Of a stretch of DNA of 64,000 bases, positions 28,719 through 37,374 are shown piece by piece. The stretch lies in contig FOIY01000001.1 in the NCBI GenBank assembly GCA_900111435.1, forward strand, positions 310,001-374,000, written 5' to 3'. The position numbers and the translations under genes were made by a program. The notes beneath the pieces are model-generated. The model was not told where the DNA came from and did not search any database. It worked only from the letters and a program-made list of their open reading frames with translations. Source of the DNA: Ruminococcaceae bacterium KH2T8 (GTDB lineage: Bacteria; Bacillota; Clostridia; Saccharofermentanales; Saccharofermentanaceae). The stretch's first letter is position 1. Each line of letters begins with the position of its first letter.

Positions 28719-29603
28719 TTACTCCTTAACACCACCGATCGTAAGACCGGTAACGAAGTATCTCTGAAGGTAGGGATAGAGGCAGATGATAGGAAGCATT
28801 GTAACAACCGTAGCAGCTGCTCTGATAGCATTAGGAGTAACGTGTGCAGCGTTGTGCTTGAGGCCTTCAACGGAACCTGCAGAAGCCATGGACTGCTGGA
28901 GCAACTTCATAAGCTCATACTGAAGTACTGTGTACTGATCAGCCATTCTGTTGTAGAGCATTGTATCGAACCAAGCGTTCCACTGATATACAGCAACGAA
29001 GAGTGCGATAGTAGCATAAACAGGCTTACAAAGGGGTGAGATGATCTTAACGAAGATCGTGAAGTAACCTGCACCGTCGATCTCAGCGGACTCCTCGAGT
29101 GACTCAGGGATACCATCCATGAAGTTACGCATAACGAGCATGTTGAATGCACTTACGGCACCGGGGATTACGTATACCCAGAATGTATTAAGGAGATGCA
29201 ACTTCATGAAGAGGAGGTAAACAGGGATAAGACCACCGTTTACGTACATTGTGATAACCCAGAAAAGGGATACGCTTCTCTTGAAGAGGAATCTCTTACG
29301 GGAAACAACGAATGCAAGAAGTGCATTGAGTGCAAGTGACAGAAGTGTACCGATAACAGTTCTCAGAACGGAGATGATAGCACCTGTCTTAAGGTTAGGC
29401 TTAGCAAGTACGGACTTGTAGTTATCAAGTGAGAACTTGTGAGGCCAAAGGTGAACCTTATTAACGATGGAATCGAAACCGTCGTTGAATGATGTAGCTA
29501 CTGTGTTAAGTACAGGATACAGGGTGACAATTACGAAGAGTGTCATAAAGATTACGAGGCAAACTTCAAAGATAATATCACCTGTTGATAATTTCTTTTT
29601 CAT
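28719..29603 (-). CDS. Sugar ABC transporter permease, LplC/YtcP type
   Basis: 294 residues with six membrane segments and the EAA loop ESAEIDGAGYFTIFVKIISPLCKP that contacts the ATPase. The C terminus TGLTIGGVKE is typical of the YtcP/LplC subgroup. AGGAGG lies five bases before the ATG. It follows its partner permease after 15 bases. No ATPase gene is near; such importers use a shared MsmX-like ATPase. Confidence 0.95.
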   Translation of the reverse strand: MKKKLSTGDIIFEVCLVIFMTLFVIVTLYPVLNTVATSFNDGFDSIVNKVHLWPHKFSLDNYKSVLAKPNLKTGAIISVLRTVIGTLLSLALNALLAFVVSRKRFLFKRSVSLFWVITMYVNGGLIPVYLLFMKLHLLNTFWVYVIPGAVSAFNMLVMRNFMDGIPESLEESAEIDGAGYFTIFVKIISPLCKPVYATIALFVAVYQWNAWFDTMLYNRMADQYTVLQYELMKLLQQSMASAGSVEGLKHNAAHVTPNAIRAAATVVTMLPIICLYPYLQRYFVTGLTIGGVKE

Positions 29604-29618
29604 ATATACCTCCTAATA

Positions 29619-30584
29619 TTAGAACAATCTCTCTTCGCCGGCCCACTTTGATGTCTGGTTAGCCAAGACAACAAGGATGATACTTACGGCACTCTTAAAG
29701 ATACCTGCAGCAGTACCGAGCGAGAAGTCAAACTGCTTAATACCCCAACGAAGTACATAGATATCGATCGTATCGGATACGCTTCTGATAACGTCGTTAC
29801 CCAAGATGTACTGAAGTTCGAAACCTGCGTTCAATACGTTACCGACATTGATGATGAGGAGGATCATGATCGTGGGCTTAAGTGAAGGAAGAGTAATATA
29901 TCTCATCTTCGCCCATCTTCCAGCACCGTCAATCTCTGCAGCCTCATAGAGAGCAGGATCGATGGATGTAATAGCTGCCAAGTAGATGATAGCGTTCCAA
30001 CCGGTCTCCTTCCAGATGTTCGTAAAACCTACGATACCCCAGAAGTATTGCTTGATAGAGAAGAAAGGAACTGCCTTATCAACAATGTGAAGGTTCATAA
30101 GGAGTTCGTTTACTGCACCCTCTGCGGAAAGAGCATCGTGTACGATAGCAGTAACGATGATCATGGACAGGAAGTGCGGCATATAAGAAATTGTCTGAAT
30201 GAATTTCTTTGCGAGCATGCTTCTTACTTCGTTAAGAAGAAGAGCGAATGCTATTGCTGTCACGAATGAGAGCACAAGGTTGATGATACCCATCGCTACA
30301 GTGTTTCTGAGGCAGAGCCAGAAAGTCTTATCCGAGAAAAGGAAGTTGAACTTCTTGAGTCCTACCCAAGTGGAACCTGTGATACCCTGTGCGGGCTTGT
30401 AGTCCTGGAAAGCAGTAAGCCAACCTACCAACGGTACATAGTAGAAGATGATACCGTAGATGATAAGAAGAGCACTGGACACGAGAAGGAATACCTGCTT
30501 AGGTGCTTCTTTCTTGAGGTGCTCTCTCTTGGTCAACTTATTATCCAGCATTGGAGTTGTGTAAGATGTGAAATTAGTTGCCAT
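29619..30584 (-). CDS. Sugar ABC transporter permease, LplB/YteP type
   Basis: 321 residues with six membrane segments; the start has VFLLVSSALLIIYGIIFYYVPLVG and the EAA loop reads YEAAEIDGAGRWAKMRYITLP. It pairs with the following permease to form the channel. AAGAAGG lies before the ATG. It is 150 bases after the binding-protein gene, with a terminator and an extended -10 promoter in the gap. Confidence 0.95.
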   Translation of the reverse strand: MATNFTSYTTPMLDNKLTKREHLKKEAPKQVFLLVSSALLIIYGIIFYYVPLVGWLTAFQDYKPAQGITGSTWVGLKKFNFLFSDKTFWLCLRNTVAMGIINLVLSFVTAIAFALLLNEVRSMLAKKFIQTISYMPHFLSMIIVTAIVHDALSAEGAVNELLMNLHIVDKAVPFFSIKQYFWGIVGFTNIWKETGWNAIIYLAAITSIDPALYEAAEIDGAGRWAKMRYITLPSLKPTIMILLIINVGNVLNAGFELQYILGNDVIRSVSDTIDIYVLRWGIKQFDFSLGTAAGIFKSAVSIILVVLANQTSKWAGEERLF

Positions 30585-30625
30585 TTTGTACCTTCTTATC
30601 TAAGGGATTTCTTTTTTGCCGTTCT

Positions 30626-30634
30626 ATTATAACA
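30626..30634 (-). promoter_or_regulatory. Extended -10 promoter of the permease genes
   Basis: TGTTATAAT on the minus strand, about 42 bases before the permease ATG and just after the terminator stem. It would give the permeases their own transcript. Confidence 0.6.
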
Positions 30635-30661
30635 GATAATTTTCAAAATGGAATAAAGGAA

Positions 30662-30696
30662 AATGGAGGCCATAAAACTTGTCTATGGCCTCCATT
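30662..30696 (-). terminator. Terminator or attenuator between binding protein and permeases
   Basis: Perfect 13-bp stem AATGGAGGCCATA / TATGGCCTCCATT with a 9-base loop, followed on the minus strand by TTCCTTTATT. It lies 40 bases after the binding-protein stop, so most transcripts of that gene should end here, leaving it in excess over the permeases. Confidence 0.85.
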
Positions 30697-30736
30697 GTTT
30701 CAACCCTTATGATTCATGGAGTCGGGAGTTATTAAA

Positions 30737-32407
30737 TTATCCCTGAGAAGCCATGAAATCGTTGTAGTTCTGAATTCTGTTGTTGAGCTCAGTCTGCATC
30801 TCAGCGAGGAAGTCCTCGGGATGTGTCTCAGCATAAGCAGCCTGGTAATCAGCCCATGTTGCATCGAAATCAGCAGGATCTGCCATTACGACTTCAGGGA
30901 GCCACTGGTGCTTACACTCACCCATTCTTGTGAAAGCAGTACCACCGTCTGTAGATGTGTTCATGTTGTTGGAGTAAGACCACATAGGGAACCAAACACC
31001 AGCGTTGTTTACAGAGTGGAGCATATCAACGTATGTCTCTGCACCGTAAGCCTCGAAGCATGCCTTAACGGGCTCAGGAAGTGTAGCCATGAAGAGTGAA
31101 GGCTGCTGAGAAGGTGTCATAGCATTCTTACCGTCTCTGGATGTACCGGAGTAGTTAGGGAAGTAAGAATATGTGCAAAGGTGTGTGGACTTGTAGTTGG
31201 AGTCAGCGCACTGAGCAACCTGCTCGTCTGTTCTGTAGTAGAGACCATCAGCGTCTACACAGTAGTCAACATCCTTAACACCCCAGTTTCTGAGGTCGAG
31301 GATCTCCTGATCGAGGAGAGCGTTGATGAATTCGAATGCGCCATCAACATCCTTACAAGATGTTGTGATAGCGATACCGGAAGAAACGTTGAGCTGTCCG
31401 CCGGGTGTATACCACTGATTGTCACGACCGTCGATTGTGACCGGAAGGGGTACATAGTTGTAACCATACTGCTCAGTGTCATTGGACTTGAATACATCGT
31501 TTACTGTGTAAGCGAAATCCCACCACTGGTCAACCATACCAAGTACACGACCGGAAGAAAGCTTGGAGATGTACTCGTCGTATGTCTGTGTGAAGGACTC
31601 GGGATCTACGATACCCTTGTGATACTCTTCGTTGAGCTTAAGGAAGTAAGCCTTAGCTGTATCTGTTGTGTTATAGTCGATAACTGTCTCTGTAGCAGGA
31701 TCAACGATAACGGAACCGTCGTTAGGCCATCCATCGAGGAACTCAGGAGCATTCTCAAGGCAGAAATATCTCCAGTCTTCGCAGAGGATAGTGTAAGGAA
31801 TGTTGTCAGCACCTTCGGGTGTCTGAGGGTTAGCTTCGTTGTAGCTCTCAAGGAGGTCGAAGTACTCGTCAAGAGTCTTGATCTCAGGATAGTTAGCCCA
31901 CTCAAGAACACGAACCTGGATCCAGAAAGCCTCACCGGAGTGCTCTGTTGTCATATCCTCACCGTAGATGTTATCGAAGGGATTCATCCAGTAGATGTGA
32001 CCATCTTCCTGACGGAACTGATCCCACTCATAATCTGTGTAGAATTCCTTGATGTTCGGATACTTGTCGATGTACTCATCCCATGCTACGAGAGCGCCTG
32101 CCTCGTAAAGCTGCTTGGAGGAGTCACCACCGTTGATGAAATCGGGATACTCGCCGGAAGCCATCAATACACCGATAGCCTCACCTGCATCCTGACCTGT
32201 CAACCAAGTCTCCTTGCACTTTGCTCCAACCTTCTCAGTGATGATAGCCTGAACTTCGTTATCATCAGTGATCTCGACTGTAGCGGGTGTGCAGAAGAAG
32301 GAGCTGAATTCCTTTGCGCCATCAGCGCCTTCCTTCTTACAAGCCGTCAATGCAGAGGATGCCATAAGGGCAGCCATTGCTACTGAAACAACTTTTCTTG
32401 TCTTCAT
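30737..32407 (-). CDS. Sugar ABC transporter solute-binding lipoprotein (LplA/YtcQ-like)
   Basis: 556 residues. A lipoprotein signal (VAMAALMASSALTAC, lipobox Cys at about 23) anchors it outside the membrane. The size and aromatic-rich sequence match large family 1 binding proteins for oligosaccharides. SD GGAAGGG and a perfect TATAAT lie upstream. Ligand unknown; the position near GH genes suggests a plant-wall oligosaccharide. Confidence 0.93.
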   Translation of the reverse strand: MKTRKVVSVAMAALMASSALTACKKEGADGAKEFSSFFCTPATVEITDDNEVQAIITEKVGAKCKETWLTGQDAGEAIGVLMASGEYPDFINGGDSSKQLYEAGALVAWDEYIDKYPNIKEFYTDYEWDQFRQEDGHIYWMNPFDNIYGEDMTTEHSGEAFWIQVRVLEWANYPEIKTLDEYFDLLESYNEANPQTPEGADNIPYTILCEDWRYFCLENAPEFLDGWPNDGSVIVDPATETVIDYNTTDTAKAYFLKLNEEYHKGIVDPESFTQTYDEYISKLSSGRVLGMVDQWWDFAYTVNDVFKSNDTEQYGYNYVPLPVTIDGRDNQWYTPGGQLNVSSGIAITTSCKDVDGAFEFINALLDQEILDLRNWGVKDVDYCVDADGLYYRTDEQVAQCADSNYKSTHLCTYSYFPNYSGTSRDGKNAMTPSQQPSLFMATLPEPVKACFEAYGAETYVDMLHSVNNAGVWFPMWSYSNNMNTSTDGGTAFTRMGECKHQWLPEVVMADPADFDATWADYQAAYAETHPEDFLAEMQTELNNRIQNYNDFMASQG

Positions 32408-32445
32408 AATACAACCCTTCCTTTCTAGGTTATGTCATTGAACCT

Positions 32446-32451
32446 ATTATA
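32446..32451 (-). promoter_or_regulatory. -10 box of the binding-protein gene
   Basis: Perfect TATAAT on the minus strand, 39 bases before the ATG, with an A/T-rich spacer and no clear -35 box, as expected for an activator-dependent promoter. The YesN-like regulator encoded just upstream is the obvious candidate activator. Confidence 0.55.
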
Positions 32452-32495
32452 TTAAGAAAAGTTAAAGTTGTATTACCGATTAATTCAAACTACAA

Positions 32496-32553
32496 CCCCG
32501 ACAAAATTCTAATATTCACCCGGGTCAATTATTTCTCCTGTATTTTGTCGGGG
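32496..32553. other. 12-bp inverted repeat across the end of the response regulator gene
   Basis: CCCCGACAAAAT and ATTTTGTCGGGG are perfect arms 34 bases apart; one arm is inside the last codons of the response regulator gene, the other lies between it and the binding-protein promoter. A palindrome ACCCGGGT sits in the middle. It could be a terminator stem or a binding site for the regulator. Confidence 0.5.
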
Positions 32554-34117
32554 TGCACCCGTGAACCTCAAAGAACTTGCCGACAAAGTAATCAACGTCT
32601 TTATAACCTACGTCTGCGGCGATATCGGCTACTTTCCTGTCACTGTTGAGGAGCATCTCGGATGCGATGCCTATCCTGTAATTATTCAGGTAATCCTTAA
32701 ATGACATGCCGAATTTCTTTCGGAAGATCTGTCCCAAGTAGGAACTGTTGATGAAATACTTGGAACCTAAGTCTCGAAGAGTAAGGTTCTCGGCGTATCT
32801 CGACTTGATCTCGTGCTCGATATCCTTGATAAGTCCGCCCGAGCTCGCATTCTCGCGGAGCTGATCCAGGTAATTTGCATATTCGTGAGAGAACTTCTTG
32901 AGCTGCTCGGAGAAATCGGCATCTGTACCGAATACGTCATCTCCTATATATAGTAGTATATTATCTTGCTCGACCATCTCGTCGATCTCGACTGCTCTGT
33001 GGATCAGCTGGAACAGAAGATAGTTGAGGTTCATGTTGATCATCTTATAGTCGTTATACTCAGCGGAGTTCATAAGAGAATCAACACAGCTGTCTATCGC
33101 CTCATTATCTCTTCTTACGATAGCGGTAATGAGTTCGTCCAGATAATCCTTATGGATCATGGACTTGGCAAGGTTATGAGACGAGATATGTACGTCTTCA
33201 TCATATATCAGGATACTCTTGTCGGTATGAAGACCGCGCAGAGGCTTCATCGCACTCGCACTACTGTACGAATGTGCAAGTCTCGTGATATCTGCGACCT
33301 TCTTACCTATAAGGATAACGATGTCGACGGGGATATCGAACATTGCATGCTTTCGAAGCTGCTCGAAGAACTCGGCGGTATCCATTCCCTTTTCAGCCGC
33401 CATGAAATCGCAGTAGATGAAACCAAGCTCGTAGTCAGCTCCGGAATTAGAGGACTCACCGAGGAAGTGATCACTGTACTTTCCTAGGAATGATTCACAG
33501 TTCTCCCTTACCTGCTTCTTTATATCCTCGACTTCCTCATCGGTCATCTCGTCGAGTCTTGCGATACCGTTCAGTGTTATGAATACATAGTTGAGGTCGC
33601 CGTCGAGCCTCATGTTATCCTTCACATAGTCGATCTGCTTTTGCGAAGCCTTACCCGTAATAAGAGCAAGGATATACTGAGCCAGGTAGACTCTCCTGAG
33701 CTTTTCTTCTATGTCTATATCATCTGCCGAGGACTCATTCTTGATGATTATCTTATGAAGAGCGTCCTCGAGCTGAGAAGCCTTTACCGGCTTCGTAAGA
33801 TAAGCGGATACTCCGAGGTTCATCGCCTGCTGTGCATATTCGAAGTCCCTAAATCCAGAAAGAATGATGAATTCGGCCTTTGATATCTGCTCTGCCCTGA
33901 CGAGCTTTATGAGTTCCAGACCGGTCATTATCGGCATCTGGACATCGACGATCGCGAGGTCTACCTCGTTCTCCTTAAGGAAGTCATATGCTTCCTGTCC
34001 GTTATGAGCCGTACAGACTATATCGTATCCTTCACTCTCCCAGTCGATGAGCTGCCTTAATCCCTTAAGGATATTGGGCTCATCATCTACGAGCATTACT
34101 CTCAGTTTTCTTTCCAT
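32525..34117 (-). CDS. Response regulator with AraC-type output (YesN-like)
   Basis: 530 residues. The receiver domain (about 5-120) has VMLVDDEPN and the phosphorylation Asp in DLAIVDVQMPIMTG. A long middle region (about 150-420) is typical of YesN. The AraC helix-turn-helix pair ends the protein (TLRDLGSKYFINSSYLGQIF and KVADIAADVGYKDVDYFVG). It overlaps the sensor kinase by 16 bases. Likely activator of the ABC importer genes downstream. Confidence 0.95.
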   Translation of the reverse strand: MERKLRVMLVDDEPNILKGLRQLIDWESEGYDIVCTAHNGQEAYDFLKENEVDLAIVDVQMPIMTGLELIKLVRAEQISKAEFIILSGFRDFEYAQQAMNLGVSAYLTKPVKASQLEDALHKIIIKNESSADDIDIEEKLRRVYLAQYILALITGKASQKQIDYVKDNMRLDGDLNYVFITLNGIARLDEMTDEEVEDIKKQVRENCESFLGKYSDHFLGESSNSGADYELGFIYCDFMAAEKGMDTAEFFEQLRKHAMFDIPVDIVILIGKKVADITRLAHSYSSASAMKPLRGLHTDKSILIYDEDVHISSHNLAKSMIHKDYLDELITAIVRRDNEAIDSCVDSLMNSAEYNDYKMINMNLNYLLFQLIHRAVEIDEMVEQDNILLYIGDDVFGTDADFSEQLKKFSHEYANYLDQLRENASSGGLIKDIEHEIKSRYAENLTLRDLGSKYFINSSYLGQIFRKKFGMSFKDYLNNYRIGIASEMLLNSDRKVADIAADVGYKDVDYFVGKFFEVHGCTPTKYRRNN

Positions 34118-35934
34118 GTTTGATCTTCTCCCGGATCTGTTATTATCGGCATTTCGATCCTCAAATATACGCCGACGTTTTCTTCGCCTTCAAATGTAAA
34201 GTTGACATTCTCTTCACCTGCGATCATCTTGATCCTCAGGCAGGAATTGATTATACCGATATGCTTGCTGGAATTCTGCAGCTGTGAGAATGAGGCCTTG
34301 CGCATCCTGGTCTGCAGAGCCGCAGCTGCTGCCTGTGACATTCCGGCACCCGTATCCTCTACTTCCAATATGAGCTTATCGTCCTTTATCGATGCATCTA
34401 TGAGGATCATGGCGCTCGAGCTCTTCTTCTCTACTCCGTGAACACAGGAATTCTCTACGAAAGTCGCGAGCGTCAGCTTCGGTATATATGCATTCTTGGC
34501 CCCTTCTTCAACATTTATGGTGAAGCTGAATCTCTCACCGTAACGCATCTGCTGGAGCTTTAAGTAGTTTCTTATGAAAGCTATCTCCCTGGAAAGCGGG
34601 ATAACATCGTACTTCCAGTCCACGCTCTCCCTTTCGAGTGCGGCAAGACGCTCGATCATGGAAGCGGTCTCCTTCTCTCCCTTTACGATACTGTTCATCC
34701 TTATGTTCTCGAGAACGTTAAAGATAAAGTGCGGGTTGATCTGCATTCTCATCGACAGGAGCTCAGCCTGCTGCTTCTCGATCTCAACCTTCTGGTGGAT
34801 GATACGGTCCTCGTAGATAGTCTTTATGAGCAGTCGGTTTCTCTTTACGAGATCGTTATAACCCCGCATAAGACTGCTTATCTCGTCAGTACCCTCGATC
34901 TTATCGACCTCGGTAAGACCTCCGTTCTCCTTCTGCGCAACCGCGAATGCCTGGCTCAATGCGTGAAGCCTGCTCGTAAAGGAAACATTTATCAGGTTAA
35001 CAAGTACCAGAGGCAATACGATATTCATAAGAAGAAGGATCGTAAGCATGGCGATGTGCTCTCGAAGCGATATAAAGAAATAGTTGTCGGTCGGCTTTTC
35101 GACTAATATCCTGTAATCCTTATCCATATAATGCATGGGCATCTCATAACCGATATTCTCGGTGATATCAGACGTCAGATACTTATAGGGCGAATATGTA
35201 TTGGGCTTATCGTTAGTCGAAAGTACGATCATATCGCCTTCGCAGATATAGATGTTCACACCGTATCTGCTCTTTGAGAAGATAGATGATATACGCGAGT
35301 AGTCGATATCGATCCTTACTATCTTTTCGTTTGACAATGTAGAGAAATAATCGAGATCCCTTACGAGAGTGACCATTCTCATGTTGGCGGTTACAGGTAT
35401 ATATGCGCTCGCTTCACTGAAGTAGAAATAAAGGCCCTTCTTCCTGCCGGCGGCCACGAAGTCCGTATACCACTGAGTGTCCCTGATCTTATCTATCGTG
35501 GCAAAAGAACCTGCACTTACCAAAGTATCGTTGTCAGCACAGAATACGACGTTGGAAAGCTCGGTAGTTACGAGGGTACTGTAACCTGCATGCTGCTTGA
35601 GTGTATTGGCTTCCGAATAGAATTCGCGGTTGGATGCAAACTGCGTCTCAAGGAAGAAATTTATGTCGTCATTAATATATATGGTATTAGAAAGATTCTC
35701 GGCCGTATCAAAGACATTCCTGAAGTCAAGAGAAGCATTATATGCGGCAGTCTCCATGTTCTTCTGCATCTCTTTTTGAGCATTATTGAAAAGAACGATG
35801 GCAATGAGTCCGTCGGTCAATACGAGAGGGATAAATACGCAGAAAGTATAAAGAAGCCACAACTTCTTTCTTAAGCTCAGATTATTGAGCAGGGATACTA
35901 TCCCGCCGCTTATCTTTCTTATACCCCTAAACAT
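34102..35934 (-). CDS. Sensor histidine kinase, YesM type
   Basis: 610 residues: an N-terminal membrane helix (LWLLYTFCVFIPLVLTDGLI), an extracytoplasmic sensor (about 40-285), a second helix (AMLTILLLMNIVLPLVLVNL), a HAMP-like linker, and the His kinase domain with the phosphorylated His in MQINPHFIFNVLENIRM, N box TFVENSCVHG and G box DTGAGM. The ATG has no ribosome binding site; a perfect TATAAT ends seven bases before it, suggesting a leaderless mRNA. The pair senses an extracellular sugar or the loaded binding protein (inference). Confidence 0.94.
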   Translation of the reverse strand: MFRGIRKISGGIVSLLNNLSLRKKLWLLYTFCVFIPLVLTDGLIAIVLFNNAQKEMQKNMETAAYNASLDFRNVFDTAENLSNTIYINDDINFFLETQFASNREFYSEANTLKQHAGYSTLVTTELSNVVFCADNDTLVSAGSFATIDKIRDTQWYTDFVAAGRKKGLYFYFSEASAYIPVTANMRMVTLVRDLDYFSTLSNEKIVRIDIDYSRISSIFSKSRYGVNIYICEGDMIVLSTNDKPNTYSPYKYLTSDITENIGYEMPMHYMDKDYRILVEKPTDNYFFISLREHIAMLTILLLMNIVLPLVLVNLINVSFTSRLHALSQAFAVAQKENGGLTEVDKIEGTDEISSLMRGYNDLVKRNRLLIKTIYEDRIIHQKVEIEKQQAELLSMRMQINPHFIFNVLENIRMNSIVKGEKETASMIERLAALERESVDWKYDVIPLSREIAFIRNYLKLQQMRYGERFSFTINVEEGAKNAYIPKLTLATFVENSCVHGVEKKSSSAMILIDASIKDDKLILEVEDTGAGMSQAAAAALQTRMRKASFSQLQNSSKHIGIINSCLRIKMIAGEENVNFTFEGEENVGVYLRIEMPIITDPGEDQTWKEN

Positions 35935-35941
35935 AGTGAAT

Positions 35942-35947
35942 ATTATA
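35942..35947 (-). promoter_or_regulatory. -10 box placed for a leaderless transcript of the sensor kinase
   Basis: TATAAT, then seven bases, then ATG on the minus strand. Transcription would start at or next to the A of the ATG. No AGGAGG-like sequence precedes the start. The gap 35948-36184 holds no gene; nothing else was recognised there. Confidence 0.5.
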
Positions 35948-36184
35948 ACCCATATTCGGGATTAACGCCTGCCATCTGCCTCTGTGCAGCCGACACTTAT
36001 GACCACAAAAGACGAGTATTCGCCGCGCATTTTGTGTAACAATGTTACACATTCAATATTCACAGCGCTTTTAAGCGTAGGTTTCGATTTAAGGATTATT
36101 TAAGATTCGCCTAATAACTATCTAAAGTATCCCGCGACAAGTCCCTATATACTTAAGTCAACGATACAAAAGGAGGTCACGACC

Positions 36185-36694
36185 ATGATCACAAGAACGA
36201 TAAATGAGATAAAGAATCTGGATATCAATATCAGAGGGATAAAGAATATAAGCCTTAAGGGAGTCGTAGGAAACGAACTTCGCATCTTTGGAACTGAAGT
36301 CAGCATCGATGATCAGGGCAAGAGATCTACGGATGTGGATTTCAAGGGATCATCCGAGACGATCGAGATCGAAGTGCCTGTCGAGATGTACAGGGATATA
36401 GAGCTTTGCTGCAGCGAATCAAAAATCAATCTCGAGGGCTTAAGATGCGAGAAGATAGAGATCGATTCCAATGACAACCTCGATATCAGTGTCAGGGATC
36501 ATAAGGGGCACATCATGCTTACTCAGTTCAAGGCATCTTCCTTTATGGACATTCAGGGCAGTGCTCCTTTCAGGGCAGCTACACGCGGAAAGGATAATTC
36601 CATCTTGATCGAAGGCACATCTTCAGACGAGACAGCCAATGATCTGATCGAGCTCTACGGCAGATCGAGTACTCTCAAGATAACCGCAATCTGA
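36185..36694 (+). CDS. Hypothetical beta-rich protein
   Basis: 169 residues, no signal peptide and no membrane segment. Repeating beta-strand patterns (ISLKGVVGNELRIFG, ETIEIEVPVEMYRDIELC, DISVRDHKG) recall DUF4097-type beta-helix proteins, but the match is loose. AGGAGG lies eight bases before the ATG. It stands alone between divergent and convergent neighbours. Function unknown. Confidence 0.75.
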   Translation: MITRTINEIKNLDINIRGIKNISLKGVVGNELRIFGTEVSIDDQGKRSTDVDFKGSSETIEIEVPVEMYRDIELCCSESKINLEGLRCEKIEIDSNDNLDISVRDHKGHIMLTQFKASSFMDIQGSAPFRAATRGKDNSILIEGTSSDETANDLIELYGRSSTLKITAI

Positions 36695-36706
36695 TCTCCG
36701 GGCTTA

Positions 36707-36715
36707 TGCTATAAT
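36707..36715 (+). promoter_or_regulatory. Extended -10 box placed for a leaderless HAD transcript
   Basis: TGCTATAAT ends seven bases before the ATG of the HAD gene, which has no ribosome binding site. The spacing is the same as at the sensor kinase gene. Confidence 0.5.
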
Positions 36716-36722
36716 ACCGTCT

Positions 36723-37367
36723 ATGTGTAATCTGATATTCGACATAGACGGTACGCTCTGGAATACAACGGAGATAGTAGCCGTAGCATGGCAGAAGGCC
36801 ACTGATGAGCACGGCAAATCCAAGGCCGTGATAACAGCCGAACTTCTAAAGAAAGAATTCGGTAAGACGATGGACGTCATCGCGGAAGATATCTTTCCCG
36901 ATATCACCTCTCCGAAAGAAAGACAGGAGCTCATCACCCTGTGCTGCAGATATGAGCACGAAAGGCTGCATGCGATAACTTCAGATGTAGCCGATTCGAT
37001 AATGTTCGACGGTGTAAAGGATACTTTGAGGGACTTGAGCCGCAGTCACAGGCTCTTTATCGTGAGCAACTGCCAGAAGGGATATGTCGAGCTCTTTACG
37101 GAGAAATCCGGGACGGATGACATCATCGAAGACCACCTCTGCTTCGGAGTTACCGGAACATGCAAGGGCGAAACGATCATGACCCTCATGAAAAGAAACG
37201 GTCTTTCCGCTGAAGATACATACTATGTCGGCGACACTCTCGGTGACTACGAAGCCTGTCAGCTCGCCGGGATAAGGTTCATCTTCTGTAAATACGGATT
37301 CGGTGAAGTTAAGACACCTTATAAAGCTATCGACTCTTTCTCAGAACTGAAGGATCTTTTCGCGTAA
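36723..37367 (+). CDS. HAD-superfamily hydrolase, phosphoglycolate phosphatase-like
   Basis: 214 residues. Motif I FDIDGTLWN holds the nucleophile and acid Asp, motif II is FIVSNCQKG, the Lys motif is CKGET, and motif IV YYVGDTLGDYEAC is clear. The helical cap between motifs I and II places it in subclass I. Substrate unknown. It runs into a convergent gene with only seven bases between the stops and no terminator is seen there. Confidence 0.92.
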   Translation: MCNLIFDIDGTLWNTTEIVAVAWQKATDEHGKSKAVITAELLKKEFGKTMDVIAEDIFPDITSPKERQELITLCCRYEHERLHAITSDVADSIMFDGVKDTLRDLSRSHRLFIVSNCQKGYVELFTEKSGTDDIIEDHLCFGVTGTCKGETIMTLMKRNGLSAEDTYYVGDTLGDYEACQLAGIRFIFCKYGFGEVKTPYKAIDSFSELKDLFA

Positions 37368-37374
37368 CCGGGGA

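Noticed and set aside
31181-32386. Plus-strand frame of 401 codons
   Set aside because: Antisense to the binding-protein gene; Cys/Leu/Val-rich translation is typical of a shadow frame.
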